Shown: positions 50,146-60,330, counted from the first letter of the stretch. The stretch is DNA of 64,000 bases from Histomonas meleagridis (GCA_020186115.1 WSYJ01000009.1:248001-312000); one strand, 5' to 3'. Numbers and translations are program-made. Notes: generated from the letters alone by a model not told the origin.

Positions 50146-50644
50146 ACGAACAGAATTATAATTATTTTATCTTTAAGCCTTTTTGCATTGTGAAGGAAAG
50201 GACATTAATATTATTCATAAGAATGTTTGAATTAACTTTTGGGAATAGATATGTACATAATTTCTATTGTTATTATCTTCAGAATTTTTTGCCTTATTAG
50301 AATATATCAAATGCATGCTATTTGTTCATATTTTCTATTCAAAAATGGAATATATGATATTGAGAAACATGGCAATGACATTTTATTTTACTGCATTATT
50401 GAAAAACTTGTATTAAAGTAAATTAATGGAACAAAATAATTTATTTTGTCGAGAAGATTGTGAGAATTTTTTTAATGATTTTTCAAGAATAATGAAACAA
50501 AATTGGAAAAAGGCCTGTTTTTGAATATAAATACGATGATTTTTCATTCAATTAACTCTATCGACAAAAAGCATTTGCGCAAAAACACGAATAATTTTTC
50601 GAAAAAATTAAAGATATATTTTACATAAAGATAAAGACAATTAT
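50146..50644. other. AT-rich intergenic stretch
   Basis: About 500 bases between convergent genes. Contains short chance frames only. Confidence 0.55.
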
Positions 50645-52051
50645 TTACATTAGTTCTGTTCCCACTTCTGTTTCTTCTTCCTCCTCATTATCAGCCCTTT
50701 CCGGATCTTCTCTTCCAAATGCTTCTTCCTCTTCATGATGATGAACCTCGCCTTCCTTCGCCTCAAGCCCTTCCTCTTCTTCTTCCATTACGTCTTGACC
50801 TTCTTCGACTTCAAATTCTTGAAGAGCTTTCAGCGGCGACAAATCATCCAAATACATCTCTGTGATTATTGCAGCTGCAGATTTAAGTTCGACTTTATCG
50901 TCAGGCTCGACCACCATTGGAATTACTGAGCTCAATGTAACTGTGGAGCTATTTTGTTTCGAAATTGTATATATTGATAATGGTGATTGTTTAAGAATTG
51001 ATAATTCTTTTTGAGGATCTTGGGAAACATAACCAATTCTTCTTAACAAGCAAAGGTTCTGATATGGCTCGACCATGTTATGATCATATAACAATGCTTT
51101 ATGATAACAAATTGATGCGTCATCAAATTGAGAAACGAGAAAATAAACGTTCCCCATGGCACACCACGTCAGTGAATTCGTTGGGTCGAGCTGCAGAGAC
51201 TTGTTCAAGGCTTTTTGAGCTTCGGCAGCATTAGAAAGCTTATAGGATAGACGCCCTTGAAGATAGAGAAGAACTGGTGAATAGATGGTCATGGAAGAAT
51301 CTTTTAATTTGTTCAAGGCTGACTTCATATCTTGACGAAATTCTGTTGCAAGAGCTAAAAATGCTCGCTGATGAAGAGTAGCTTGCGTAACTTCTTCTGA
51401 ATCATCAATATGATGTGTCGCTGCTGTGATATCATTTGACAAAAATGAATTGTGTGAAAGTTGAACTAAAACATCAGATTTAGAGATCCATGGGGAAAGG
51501 CGTGGGTTGAGAGCCATCGTAAAATGTTTGGTTGAATTTTGGATGTCGTTGGAATTTCTACAACATATTCCGAGTCGGTAATGTGCGTCAGAATTAAACG
51601 GGAAATGAATTTTACTTACACATTCACTAAGAAGCTTTCTTGCTTCGTCATATGCTTTATAATGCATTAAAATTATTGAAAAAATATATTTTTGTTTTGG
51701 AGTGAATTCAAAAGATTGTTCATAGCAACTAAAAAATGCAAGAGCTGCAGTATAAAAGTCACCATTAGAAAGAGCTGAAAAAGCTAATTCGATAATATCG
51801 TCATACGAAAGTTGACTTAAATTTTCCAATTTCGAATTTCGTATTTGTGTGTACTCGGAGTTGCTTTCAAGAAATAGTTGTTTTTTGCAATTTTGAGAAT
51901 ATTGTGAAATTGAGTTGATAATATTCATGTTTGCTATTTTTTGTGCGAATCCTTGTAAGTTACTTGCAGTATACGAAAGCTTTTCATTAAATTCTTTTAG
52001 GGATTCTGTAATAGATGAATCATCTTCAAATGAAGCCAAAGATGATTCCAT
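50645..52051 (-). CDS. TPR protein with acidic C-terminal tail
   Basis: 468 residues from ATG 52051-52049. TPR helices run from about 85 to 340 (IELAFSALSNGDFYTAALAF, YRLGICCRNSNDIQNSTKHF, NKSLQLDPTNSLTWCAMGNV, YFLVSQFDDASICYHKALLY). The last 70 residues are almost only Glu/Asp with His (EEGQDVMEEEEEGLEAKEGE, VHHHEEEEAF). The combination of TPR array and acidic tail recalls Cyc8/Ssn6-type corepressors or APC/TPR scaffolds, but no motif decides. AACGGTT lies about 105 bases upstream. Confidence 0.6.
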   Translation of the reverse strand: MESSLASFEDDSSITESLKEFNEKLSYTASNLQGFAQKIANMNIINSISQYSQNCKKQLFLESNSEYTQIRNSKLENLSQLSYDDIIELAFSALSNGDFYTAALAFFSCYEQSFEFTPKQKYIFSIILMHYKAYDEARKLLSECVSKIHFPFNSDAHYRLGICCRNSNDIQNSTKHFTMALNPRLSPWISKSDVLVQLSHNSFLSNDITAATHHIDDSEEVTQATLHQRAFLALATEFRQDMKSALNKLKDSSMTIYSPVLLYLQGRLSYKLSNAAEAQKALNKSLQLDPTNSLTWCAMGNVYFLVSQFDDASICYHKALLYDHNMVEPYQNLCLLRRIGYVSQDPQKELSILKQSPLSIYTISKQNSSTVTLSSVIPMVVEPDDKVELKSAAAIITEMYLDDLSPLKALQEFEVEEGQDVMEEEEEGLEAKEGEVHHHEEEEAFGREDPERADNEEEEETEVGTELM

Positions 52052-52054
52052 CAA

Positions 52055-52391
52055 TTGTTTCGGCGAGATGGCAAAAAGTGATTAATAAGACTCACTTCAA
52101 AAAGTAAGAATCGAGCTGGTCCACTTTTTGATAGCTTCGTTTTGTATGGTTTATATAACCGTTTTCCAAGCAGAATAGACATTCATATATAAAAAATCAA
52201 TTTTCAAAAAATAATTTATGAAACTTAAGTTAATATAATATTATTTTTATTATTTAGGTATAGATTCATTAATTTGGTCTGATTAAAATTAATTAATAAT
52301 CCAAAAAATGTGTTTTATCCCAATTAAGTACCTATTCAATTCAATGTCTTCTCAAAAAATTTTCAACAGTTTGACAAACAACACTGCCTAA
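52055..52391. promoter_or_regulatory. Divergent promoter region
   Basis: About 340 bases between the TPR gene and the double-RING gene. ATAACCGTTTTCC near 52157-52169 is the only motif seen; otherwise AT-rich. Confidence 0.42.
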
Positions 52392-52997
52392 ATGAACCTT
52401 CAAGCGCCAACTTCTGTTGGCTTGTCACGGAATAGCTCAGTGATTTATCAAAGCAATTTCAACGCAAACCATGGACCACCAAATATTTCACGTTTCCAAT
52501 CAAACATGAATCAGGATTTTCGGCTCCCACCTATCGAACCACCACCAGACCTTCCTTTACCTCTAGCAATTTACCAGCCAAGTACTGAAGATGAACCAAA
52601 TCAAAATGAACAAGAATCAGAAGATCAAAATCATCAACACACATGCATGAATTGTGGTAGAAACATAGCAACTCTTTGCTGTGTCCCTTGTGGACACCAA
52701 GTTATATGCCAACAATGTTCTAACGACATTTCTCTTTCAAATCAAAACCAGTTACAACCACAACGGTTTTCCGAATTTACATGTCCTTTATGTGACACTC
52801 CAGTTCAGTGTTTCTCACGGATTTATAAATCGGAAACATGTTGTATTTGTTATACATATAAACCAAACACAGTATTTTTTCCATGCGGTCACCAATGCAT
52901 ATGTGATCAGTGCCTGCCAAATATTTGGAATCAGAAAAAAACATGCCCAATATGCCAACAAAAAGCCTCATCTTGTAAACAGCAGTTTGACATATAA
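52392..52997 (+). CDS. Double C3HC4 RING-finger protein
   Basis: 201 residues. After a disordered, Pro/Asn/Gln-rich N-terminus come two compact C3HC4 RINGs of the MULAN/cIAP type: CMNCGRNIATLCCVPCGHQV with ICQQC...CPLC (about 80-138), and CCICYTYKPNTVFFPCGHQC with ICDQC...CPIC (about 152-192). Both have the CxxC...CGHxxxCxxC...CPxC order, so both should bind two zinc ions. Such proteins are usually E3 ubiquitin ligases; the partner is unknown. No membrane segment seen. Confidence 0.8.
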   Translation: MNLQAPTSVGLSRNSSVIYQSNFNANHGPPNISRFQSNMNQDFRLPPIEPPPDLPLPLAIYQPSTEDEPNQNEQESEDQNHQHTCMNCGRNIATLCCVPCGHQVICQQCSNDISLSNQNQLQPQRFSEFTCPLCDTPVQCFSRIYKSETCCICYTYKPNTVFFPCGHQCICDQCLPNIWNQKKTCPICQQKASSCKQQFDI

Positions 52998-53195
52998 CGT
53001 GCCCTCGCGGGGCACCCCAAACGATAACTTTTTGCTGTGGTCGGCCACGCGTCACTTTTCATTATTATTTTATTGTTATTTTTTTAGAGTGTATGTTTTG
53101 TGCTTTGATGATAAAACAATTTTTCGCAGTAAAGCTCTAACCCGCTTTGCGGTCATGGCGATAATTGTCTCATCTGAGCGTATTCTTTCAATCTA
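52998..53195 (+). ncRNA. GC-rich hairpin cluster, candidate structured RNA
   Basis: Directly after the RING stop codon the sequence becomes unusually GC-rich and holds three short stable hairpins: GTGCCC/GGGCAC (52999-53015, loop TCGCG), GTGG/CCAC (53037-53048, loop TCGG) and CCGC/GCGG (53142-53152, loop TTT). T-rich single-strand stretches (AACTTTTTG, AATTTTTC) between them resemble Sm-type sites. It could be a small nuclear or nucleolar RNA or a 3' UTR structure; no known RNA is identified. Confidence 0.3.
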
Positions 53196-53221
53196 ACACA
53201 CAGAGAGATTATTTAAATTAC

Positions 53222-53815
53222 CAAAAACGACCTTATTTTGTAAATATAAATATACTATAACCTATTTTTTCCTTTTTAAAAGATTTGGTTGAGCTGATAT
53301 TTTTATGATGATTTCCATAATTATTTTTTTCAATTTTAATCATTAGCAAACGACCTTATTTTGCAAATGCAAATGTGCCGTAACCTTTTTTTTAAAGGTT
53401 TGGCTGAGATAATATTTTTATGATAACTTCCAAAATTATTTTTTCAATTTTAATCAATAGCAAACGACCTTATTTTGAAATGTAAATGTACTATAACCTC
53501 TTTTTTTACTTTTTAAATAATTTGTTTGAGCTGATATTTTTATGATAATTTCCAAAATTATTTTTTTCAATTTTAATCAGTAGCAAACGAACTTATTTTG
53601 CAAATGTAAATGTACTATAACCTCTTTTTTTACTTTTTAAATAATTTGTTTGAGCTGATATTTTTATGATAATTTCCAAAATTATTTTTTTCAATTTTAA
53701 TCAGTAGCAAACGAACTTATTTTGCAAATGTAAATGTACTATAACCTCTTTTTTTACTTTTTAAATAATTTGTTTGAGCTGATATTTTTATGATAATTTC
53801 CAAAATTACTTCAAA
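53222..53815. repeat. Tandem repeat, five units of about 114-124 bp
   Basis: The landmark AAACGACCTTATTTTG (or AAACGAACTTATTTTG) begins units near 53224, 53347, 53461, 53585 and 53706. Each unit includes TTTGAGCTGATATTTTTATG or a close variant. The last two units are almost identical, suggesting recent duplication. AT-rich, non-coding, between the structured region and the Vps33 3' end. Confidence 0.85.
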
Positions 53816-53862
53816 TTTTGCAACAACAAAAAAATTCAAATCCACGGCAAACATTACATTGT

Positions 53863-55482
53863 TTATTGTTCATCTATTCCGGCTAATTGGTCCACTGCTT
53901 TCTTATACGTCAACAGCTCTGTCGTCAGCACGTCGATATCCACCAGCAGATCATATTTCAAGTTTCTCAGCGCGGCCACTTCGCCATAAGTCGCTCCCCC
54001 GACGAACACCACCAAAACCTTTTTCATATCTCTTTCTCTATTTGCCATCACTGATGTTTGTATCTTGCAGTCCTCGAGCACGTTCTTACAGTCGCTCCAT
54101 TCGTTCTTAGCGATTTTCTGCACAATCTTCACCGCGACTGGCGTGAATCCGTCATAAGGCTTTTCGGACTTTTTCGTTACTTCCTGGTTATACATTTGTA
54201 ATCTTTTGATCAATGTTTCAGTTCCGAAGTTTTTCTTGTTCTTTCCAATGATTCCTGCGTCATCCAATGACCAAATAGCTGCAAGTGCTTCAAGTCCGAA
54301 TCGATCGATTATCATTGTACAAACTTCGTCTGTGTCAACAGCTTTATTTGTACAAAGTGAATAAATTGCTAAAAGTCGAATAGATGTTCTCCAATCAGGT
54401 GAAAGCGCAATCGCTTTTCGTATGAAATCATTGCTGTTCTTTAATCCTAAGATACAATCAACTTCTGACCGTAAATTAGTTTGGAGATTTAAATCTTTGG
54501 AAAAGATATTGTTAATGCCTTCCATGAACTTAAGATGATCGCCAATTGATTGGTTGGTGACAACTGTTTTACTTTTAAGGCGTAACTTATCAAGTGATAA
54601 ATCCTTTTCGTTTTTCATCTCTTCTAATTCTTCGGCAATTTGTCGCTGTAAGATATGATTATATTCGGTGGCTTCCGTATATGATAAGTTACGGAGTTGG
54701 ACAGAAACTGTATCTTTCTCAGAAAAGAGTATCGGATGTTCTTCATTAGGCGTCATAGCAATACCATATTTGATGCCAATGTATTCAGCAACCATCGATT
54801 CATATGTAAATGATGATAAAAATGGAGTAAGATTGTCAACTGTTCGATCAATTATTATCATATGTGTCCACGCAGAATAAAAATTGGATGATAGTGATTT
54901 GGCAATACGTACGGATGATGGGCCAATAGCAAAAACATTGGTGAAAAAGTCATAGATTGGAAACGACGTAATTATTTTTGATAAGCGTTCAACTGATGTA
55001 TCACTTTCACCCATAATTTGATCAATATAACTGTTAGGAAGTTCAATGGTTGCAAGATCGGGATCTAAAATCCAAGCTGGAAGTCGGAGTTCCTCTGGTT
55101 TAATTCTATGAAGAAATCCATACGCTTCAAGAAATTGTCGGGCAATATAATCAAAACGATCTGCAACTACCATTATGATTTCACCCGGTGGTTTGTCTGT
55201 GGCTGTTAATAGATCGACATAATTCTTTAAATGACATTGAGCACCTGTTGAAAAAATTAAAATTTTGTCATAACCAAAGGATATGCGATTTGTTTGATAA
55301 GTAAAAACTTTTTTGAAACAATTGGAGATAATATCTGGTTCAACTAGTCGTGAGATAACAATATCAAGTCCAGGGTCGACAAACAAAGCGGACTCGCAGT
55401 TGGAGCAGCGGTGGAAGAAGTTCTCGAGACGACGGGAGGCGCGCGCTAAGAGGTTTTTGAATGGTGTTGGTTTGATTGTCAT
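53863..55482 (-). CDS. VPS33: Vps33-like Sec1/Munc18 protein (HOPS/CORVET)
   Basis: 539 residues from ATG 55482-55480. The full SM fold is present: ALFVDPGLDIVISRLVEPDI, domain 2 IIMVVADRFDYIARQFLEAY, domain 3a IIIDRTVDNLTPFLSSFTYE, SIGDHLKFMEGINNIFSKDL, and the Vps33-style C-terminus VLVVFVGGATYGEVAALRNL. The DRxxDxxTPxxxxxTY block is the SM signature. Vps33 pairs with Vps16 and chaperones SNAREs in endolysosomal fusion. Vps33 is favoured over Sec1, Sly1 or Vps45 by the GGATYGE motif and the domain 1 start. Like dynamin, its 3' end is GC-richer than the rest. Confidence 0.8.
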   Translation of the reverse strand: MTIKPTPFKNLLARASRRLENFFHRCSNCESALFVDPGLDIVISRLVEPDIISNCFKKVFTYQTNRISFGYDKILIFSTGAQCHLKNYVDLLTATDKPPGEIIMVVADRFDYIARQFLEAYGFLHRIKPEELRLPAWILDPDLATIELPNSYIDQIMGESDTSVERLSKIITSFPIYDFFTNVFAIGPSSVRIAKSLSSNFYSAWTHMIIIDRTVDNLTPFLSSFTYESMVAEYIGIKYGIAMTPNEEHPILFSEKDTVSVQLRNLSYTEATEYNHILQRQIAEELEEMKNEKDLSLDKLRLKSKTVVTNQSIGDHLKFMEGINNIFSKDLNLQTNLRSEVDCILGLKNSNDFIRKAIALSPDWRTSIRLLAIYSLCTNKAVDTDEVCTMIIDRFGLEALAAIWSLDDAGIIGKNKKNFGTETLIKRLQMYNQEVTKKSEKPYDGFTPVAVKIVQKIAKNEWSDCKNVLEDCKIQTSVMANRERDMKKVLVVFVGGATYGEVAALRNLKYDLLVDIDVLTTELLTYKKAVDQLAGIDEQ

Positions 55483-55713
55483 TTGATGATGTGCGATCAA
55501 AAAACTCAGAAAATGACTCAGTAAACTATTCAAAATATTTGTGGAAAATTTCGGTTTTAAACGTCTTTTTGATTTCAGTGCTTTATAACAATTAATGCTT
55601 AAGCATTTGACAATTGTTATTTGTTTATTTTTTATGTTTAAACTAATCCAACTAAAATTTTAGAATTTTTTTTTATATCAGATTTTATCACATTCATGAA
55701 TGCTTTCAATGTC

Positions 55714-57143
55714 TCAATACATAAAATCAAATGCACAATGTAAAAAATAAAAATAATCAATTGTATTATTCTTTATAAATATATAACTTAGTATAACTTG
55801 AACACTCTTTGTTTTGAATAATTTCCAAATATTACTATGAAATATCAAATAATTAGCATAAATACTTTTATCATTAACATCAATTCCTTTTTGTTTAAGA
55901 AGTAATTCTTTGATTTCTGTATGGTTTTTTTCTGATGCCATCATAAGTGCTGTTTTAAATATTTTATATTGTTTCCAAATATTATTTTATAATGTCAAAT
56001 TAATAAAACAGACTTCATTTAAACGAAACGAATATTTTTAGTATTGATATCAATTCCTTCTTTCTCCAGAAGTAATTTAACTATTTCTATGTAATTATTT
56101 CTTGCTGCAATCATAAGTGCTGTAAAAAATATTTCAATTATATCCCAAATAATTTTTTAAAATGTCATGTTATTAAAACAAATTTCAAGCAAAACATATA
56201 AACACTTTTTGCATTTAAATCAATTCCTTTTTGTTCAAGAAGTATTTTAACAATTTCAGTATGTCCATTCCTCGACGAAAATATGAGAGATGTATATAAT
56301 AATCCAAATAATTACCAAATAATCTTTAAAAATATTAAATTCTTACAATAAATATTATATAAAACATATAAACATCTTTAGCATTTATGTCAATGTTTTT
56401 TTGTTTAACAAGCAAATTAACTATTTCTGTATGACCATTTCTAGATGAAAATATGAGAGAAGTATAAAATAATTCAAATAGATTCCAAATTCTTTATTAA
56501 AATATTAAAACATTAAATCATATTTTAATTATAACAAATAAATATTTTTTGCATTAATGTCAATTCCTTTTTGTTCAAGAAGTATTTTAACTATTTCTGT
56601 GTTACCACTTCGAGATGCTAAGATAAGTGCTGTAACAAATATTTTAAATAATTTCCAAAAATTTTTATAAGATCAGAAACTTTTGAAACAAATATTAAAA
56701 AACACAATTTAATATCTTTGGCATTAATATCAATTCCTTCTTTTTCAACAAGTAATTTCACGATTTCAATCTGGTTATTTCTTGCTGCATTCATCAGTGC
56801 TGTATAAAATAATATAAATAATTTCCAAATATTTTTACTAAATTAAAAATATCCAAAATAAAATTTAAAAATAATTTATGATCATCTTTAGCATTAATGT
56901 TAATTCCTTTTTTCTCAAGAAGTAATTTAACTATTCCAACATGACCATAATAAGATGCTTTTAGAATTGCAGTATTAAATAATTTGAATTATTTCCAAAT
57001 ATTATATAAAAACCCAAAATTATTTATAAAAATATTAAACAAAACAAACAAAAGTTTTTAACATTTACATCAGTTTCTTCTTGCTTTAGAATTAATTCAA
57101 CTATTTCTATGAGATTTTTTTCATATGCAATTATAAAAACGGT
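55714..57143 (-). other. Modular ankyrin array: eight open 33-codon repeats alternating with 71-nt spacers
   Basis: Downstream of the ankyrin frame ending at 57212, eight further ankyrin repeats occur on the minus strand, beginning at 57143, 56973, 56803, 56633, 56463, 56293, 56123 and 55953, a step of exactly 170. Each is an open 33-codon block (for example TALMNAARNNQIEIVKLLVE then KEGIDINAKD). Between them are spacers of exactly 71 nt (the first is 57214-57144), which break the frame. Differences between repeats are often synonymous. Spacers are AT-rich, mostly begin after a G of codon 33 so that GT spans the border, and carry TTTGG at positions 46-50 in all eight, with no consistent AG at the end. 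They behave like introns without usual boundaries. After the last repeat the frame runs on to a stop at 55714. Confidence 0.7.
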
Positions 57144-57211
57144 ATTAAATAATTAGAAAGATTTCCAAATATTATTTTTTAGTATTATACTAAAGAAACA
57201 AATATCTTATA

Positions 57212-58525
57212 TTACAAATGAACATCTTTAGCATTAACATCAATTTCTTGTAATTCAAGAATATAATTAATAAGTTCCTTATTTTCTGATTCTAAAGACT
57301 TAAATAAAATATCATTTGGAATTTGATTGTTTTCAAGAAAATGTTGTACAAGAAATAAGTTACCGATTCTTGCTGCTTCATTTATTATAAAATTATTAAT
57401 TTCCTTTTTTTCTTCTTCTAAATATAAAATAAGTTCATAATTACCAGAAATGACACAAAAATATTTTAATTTATCAATAGTTTCAAACTCCATTATAGTG
57501 TTTATATGTTTTTTGTCTATTTTTACATTAAATAATGATGAATTTCCAAATGTTGACAAGTTTTGTATTTTTTCTGATTTCTTTTCATAAATATATTTGA
57601 AAATATCATTCCTGTGGAATATAATTGCTGTTTCATAAGCGTTATCAAATGATGATTGATTTTGTTCACATAAATAAATTATCTCTAAATTTCCACCTGC
57701 AACTGCATATTTACCTGTATTATATACATTTGCACTATTCATAAGTAAATATTTAAAGCATTTAATTGCAGAAAAAAATGCTGCATAATCAATTAATGTA
57801 ACATTGTTTTGATTAATAAATGAACATCTTTCATAAAGTGATGGCTCAATTGTTTGATTAAAATCGAATTTTATTTGTGATGATATTTCTTGCAGTTTTT
57901 CTATTTCATCATTTCGAATTATTTTCGCAATTTCATTCGGATTAACGCCTTCATTGATTAATTGCATATGAAGTTGCCAATCATTCTTTGATAGTTCATC
58001 ATAATTTTTGATAAAAGTATTATTTTGTGTACAAAATGGACCATTATACATTATTAATTTGCTTTTTTCTGTTGCTTTTCGGTGGGAAAAATATAGTGAA
58101 TTAATATTTTTAATAACACTTTCATTAAGTAAATTCTTTTCAATCATTTTCTCAATTAGATAATATGATTCTTGTGATATATTTATGGTAACATATTTAT
58201 TAAAAATCTCAATAATTTTGTGATTAATTTTCATTTCTTCTTCTTTACTTTGAATTGCTTCTAAAAAATTTAAGTAATACTTATACACATTCTTTTTTGA
58301 AGGAAATATAAAGAAAATTAAATTACTTATGATAACATTAAATGTATATTGAAAATTTATATTTAATATTTTCATTATTTGTTGAGTTATTAAATCAAAA
58401 TTTTCTTCATTTAAACTAAGTATAATATGTTCAAGTTCAATAAGTAATTCCATACTGCTTTGACAATTAGAAGCTTTATTTTCAGTATTCGTGTTGAGGA
58501 TGTGTTCGTGTGGGTTATTTAGCAT
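57212..58525 (-). CDS. Ankyrin-repeat protein (trichomonad type), 5' part
   Basis: 437 residues from ATG 58525-58523 to TAA 57214-57212. The N-terminal 200 residues are the helical module that precedes ankyrin repeats in trichomonad proteins (LNFLEAIQSKEEEMKINHKI, YELSKNDWQLHMQLINEGVN is similar to the family's linker). Ankyrin-like repeats follow (FSAIKCFKYLLMNSANVY, AARIGNLFLVQHFLENNQIP) and the frame ends inside a repeat: YILELQEIDVNAKDVHL then TAA. The TAA lies in the first 71-nt spacer, so the mature protein may continue through the modular array downstream if spacers are removed. Otherwise this is a protein truncated in its final repeat. Confidence 0.68.
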   Translation of the reverse strand: MLNNPHEHILNTNTENKASNCQSSMELLIELEHIILSLNEENFDLITQQIMKILNINFQYTFNVIISNLIFFIFPSKKNVYKYYLNFLEAIQSKEEEMKINHKIIEIFNKYVTINISQESYYLIEKMIEKNLLNESVIKNINSLYFSHRKATEKSKLIMYNGPFCTQNNTFIKNYDELSKNDWQLHMQLINEGVNPNEIAKIIRNDEIEKLQEISSQIKFDFNQTIEPSLYERCSFINQNNVTLIDYAAFFSAIKCFKYLLMNSANVYNTGKYAVAGGNLEIIYLCEQNQSSFDNAYETAIIFHRNDIFKYIYEKKSEKIQNLSTFGNSSLFNVKIDKKHINTIMEFETIDKLKYFCVISGNYELILYLEEEKKEINNFIINEAARIGNLFLVQHFLENNQIPNDILFKSLESENKELINYILELQEIDVNAKDVHL

Positions 58526-58718
58526 CCAACGCTGCTTCAAATTAAATTTATTTTCTCATCACATTTCATAAATAAACGTTCAAATAAAAAAACAAAACAA
58601 ATTTGATTTGATCCTACAAATCGATTCCATTGATTAAGAAAAACAAATTCGTATTTATTGTTTTAAATTTATTAAAATATTATAAATTATTTTTCTGTTT
58701 CTTTTAGTAATAAAATCA

Positions 58719-59564
58719 TTAGTCTGAATCTGATTGATCAGTAGATGATGATGATGATGACGATGATGACTTAATTTCCTTCTTCTTTTGCCTTGGCGAT
58801 TGTTTGTTAACTGTTTCTTTTGGTGGCTTATGGTGGTGAATTGAAAGTTTTTGTGTTTGTGGTTCTTCTTTTTTCTTTGCTGCCAAGCCAACGTGTTCCA
58901 ATTTTGGCGTTGCTTCTGTTTTATTTTGATGTTTTTTGTGTTCAAATTCAGAATCAGACGATGAAGATGAAGATGCAATTTTTTGTGTTCTCCTACGAGG
59001 TGGTGGCATGTGTTCTTCTTCATCTGAAGAAGAGTAATCCTCGTCATAGTACTTTGCTGTATGAGTTCTTTGACCATATGATGTTGATAATGGTGGATAT
59101 CTAGATCTTGGGCCATTATAAGTTGTGGCTGGCCTTGTTCTGGACATTCGTTGCCTTTGTATTTCGCTTATTGGAACAGTCTTTTTAAATTCGGACATTT
59201 TTGTTGTTTGGTACATGTGATCAAGTTGGTGAAGATACCAATCATTCCTGTCCAAAAGTGGCTTTTTGTCTTGAACAGCGGCAAGAAGTCTGTGATTTTC
59301 ACGTGCAATTCGAATTGAATCATTTTTTGGAGAATGATGTTCATCTCTTTCAATATCTCTGCTTCTTGTAACATCCGAATTTCGCCTTTTTTCATTCTCA
59401 TGGCTCTTGTAACGGCGATATGCTTGTGGAGAAGATGGTTTATTAGTATCAATAGAAGAACGAATTTTGCGAAGGGCGTCAATGTGTCTTTGGTATGCTC
59501 TGTCACGTGACGCCTTCATACAAATACGGTTGAATTCCGGGAAAGCTTTGTACTGCCTGTACAT
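58719..59564 (-). CDS. CFAP97/KIAA1430-like flagellar protein
   Basis: 281 residues, ATG 59564-59562. Residues 85-130 hold the CFAP97-like block IARENHRLLAAVQDKKPLLD followed by RNDWYLHQLDHMYQTTKMSE. The rest is strongly charged and disordered: RRYKSHENEKRRNSDVTRSR, YSSSDEEEHMPPPRRRTQKI, and Ser/Asp runs at the C-terminus. CFAP97 (Hemingway) family members work in axonemes, fitting a flagellate. The assignment depends on one short block. The Ser runs are encoded by trinucleotide-like repeats (58740-58770). Confidence 0.5.
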   Translation of the reverse strand: MYRQYKAFPEFNRICMKASRDRAYQRHIDALRKIRSSIDTNKPSSPQAYRRYKSHENEKRRNSDVTRSRDIERDEHHSPKNDSIRIARENHRLLAAVQDKKPLLDRNDWYLHQLDHMYQTTKMSEFKKTVPISEIQRQRMSRTRPATTYNGPRSRYPPLSTSYGQRTHTAKYYDEDYSSSDEEEHMPPPRRRTQKIASSSSSSDSEFEHKKHQNKTEATPKLEHVGLAAKKKEEPQTQKLSIHHHKPPKETVNKQSPRQKKKEIKSSSSSSSSSTDQSDSD

Positions 59565-60330
59565 CTCTGGAATGAAATAACGTACTTTAAAGTCAGTTTT
59601 GTAAATCTATCAATATTTTGGTTTCAGTTTTTTTCTGGCGTTTTTTTAATTTCTGGTAAATTAATCACTTTTATGTTGGATATCACAATTTTGGTAAGAG
59701 GATGAGCTATACTGGAGATCTAATCTTTACCTTGCTTTATCTTTATTACTTTTTTTTGATATACACATTTATGTTATTAATTTAATCAAAACAAAATATC
59801 TTTCAACTTATTTTAAACTGCATTACTACTTCTTGAACAAAAAGGTGCATTAGGTTTTTATTAAATAATAATTTTTTTTCACTTGTCAAAATAATTCATG
59901 TCTTATCATCACAATGAAAATATAATTCTTTTTCTGCTTTAAAAACAAGCTATTTTTGACCTTCCAAGAAAGGTAATTTATATATAATTTTTTTATTATA
60001 ATATCTGATAAAATTTTATATTTAATTAGTTATATTGTAGATGAAAATGAGATTCTTAAGTGATTACAAATGAACATACACTTAGGTTTATTTAAAAATG
60101 ATTCTATGTAGCTTTAAGTATAATAGAAAGTGGCCCCTGTTCTTATTTGTATTTTTGTATACAATTTTCAAAGAAATATTTTCTCTTAGATGATATGAAA
60201 CGTTAAATAGTGAAGTTAACAGTAAATATGATTCTATTGAAAACGATTAAAATGTGGTGAATATTAAAGCATTTCTAAATTTTATATAAATTATAAAACA
60301 TTTCACCTGTTCACATCAATTATATTTTTG
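59565..60330. other. AT-rich intergenic stretch
   Basis: About 765 bases between divergent genes. Long T and A tracts; no RNA, repeat or reliable frame. TTCACATCAATTATA just before the ATG at 60331 may contain an Inr-like TCA element. Confidence 0.5.

Noticed and set aside
50239-50421. 60-codon hydrophobic frame downstream of uS8
   Set aside because: Ile/Tyr/Phe composition of AT-rich spacer, no motif before the start, no similarity recognised.
53790-54110. Plus-strand frame over the 3' end of Vps33
   Set aside because: It is antisense to a conserved gene and rich in Ser/Pro/Arg as expected for the opposite strand of a GC-rich coding stretch.
55714-57214. CRISPR-like interpretation of the regular 170-bp array
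   Set aside because: The conserved parts are ankyrin codons and the organism is eukaryotic; unit and spacer lengths do not fit CRISPR.
55714-57214. Standard spliceosomal introns in the ankyrin array
   Set aside because: Not fully excluded, but the required AG end is missing before several blocks (for example before 57143, 56973, 56463 and 56293) and the trichomonad branch/3' box is absent.
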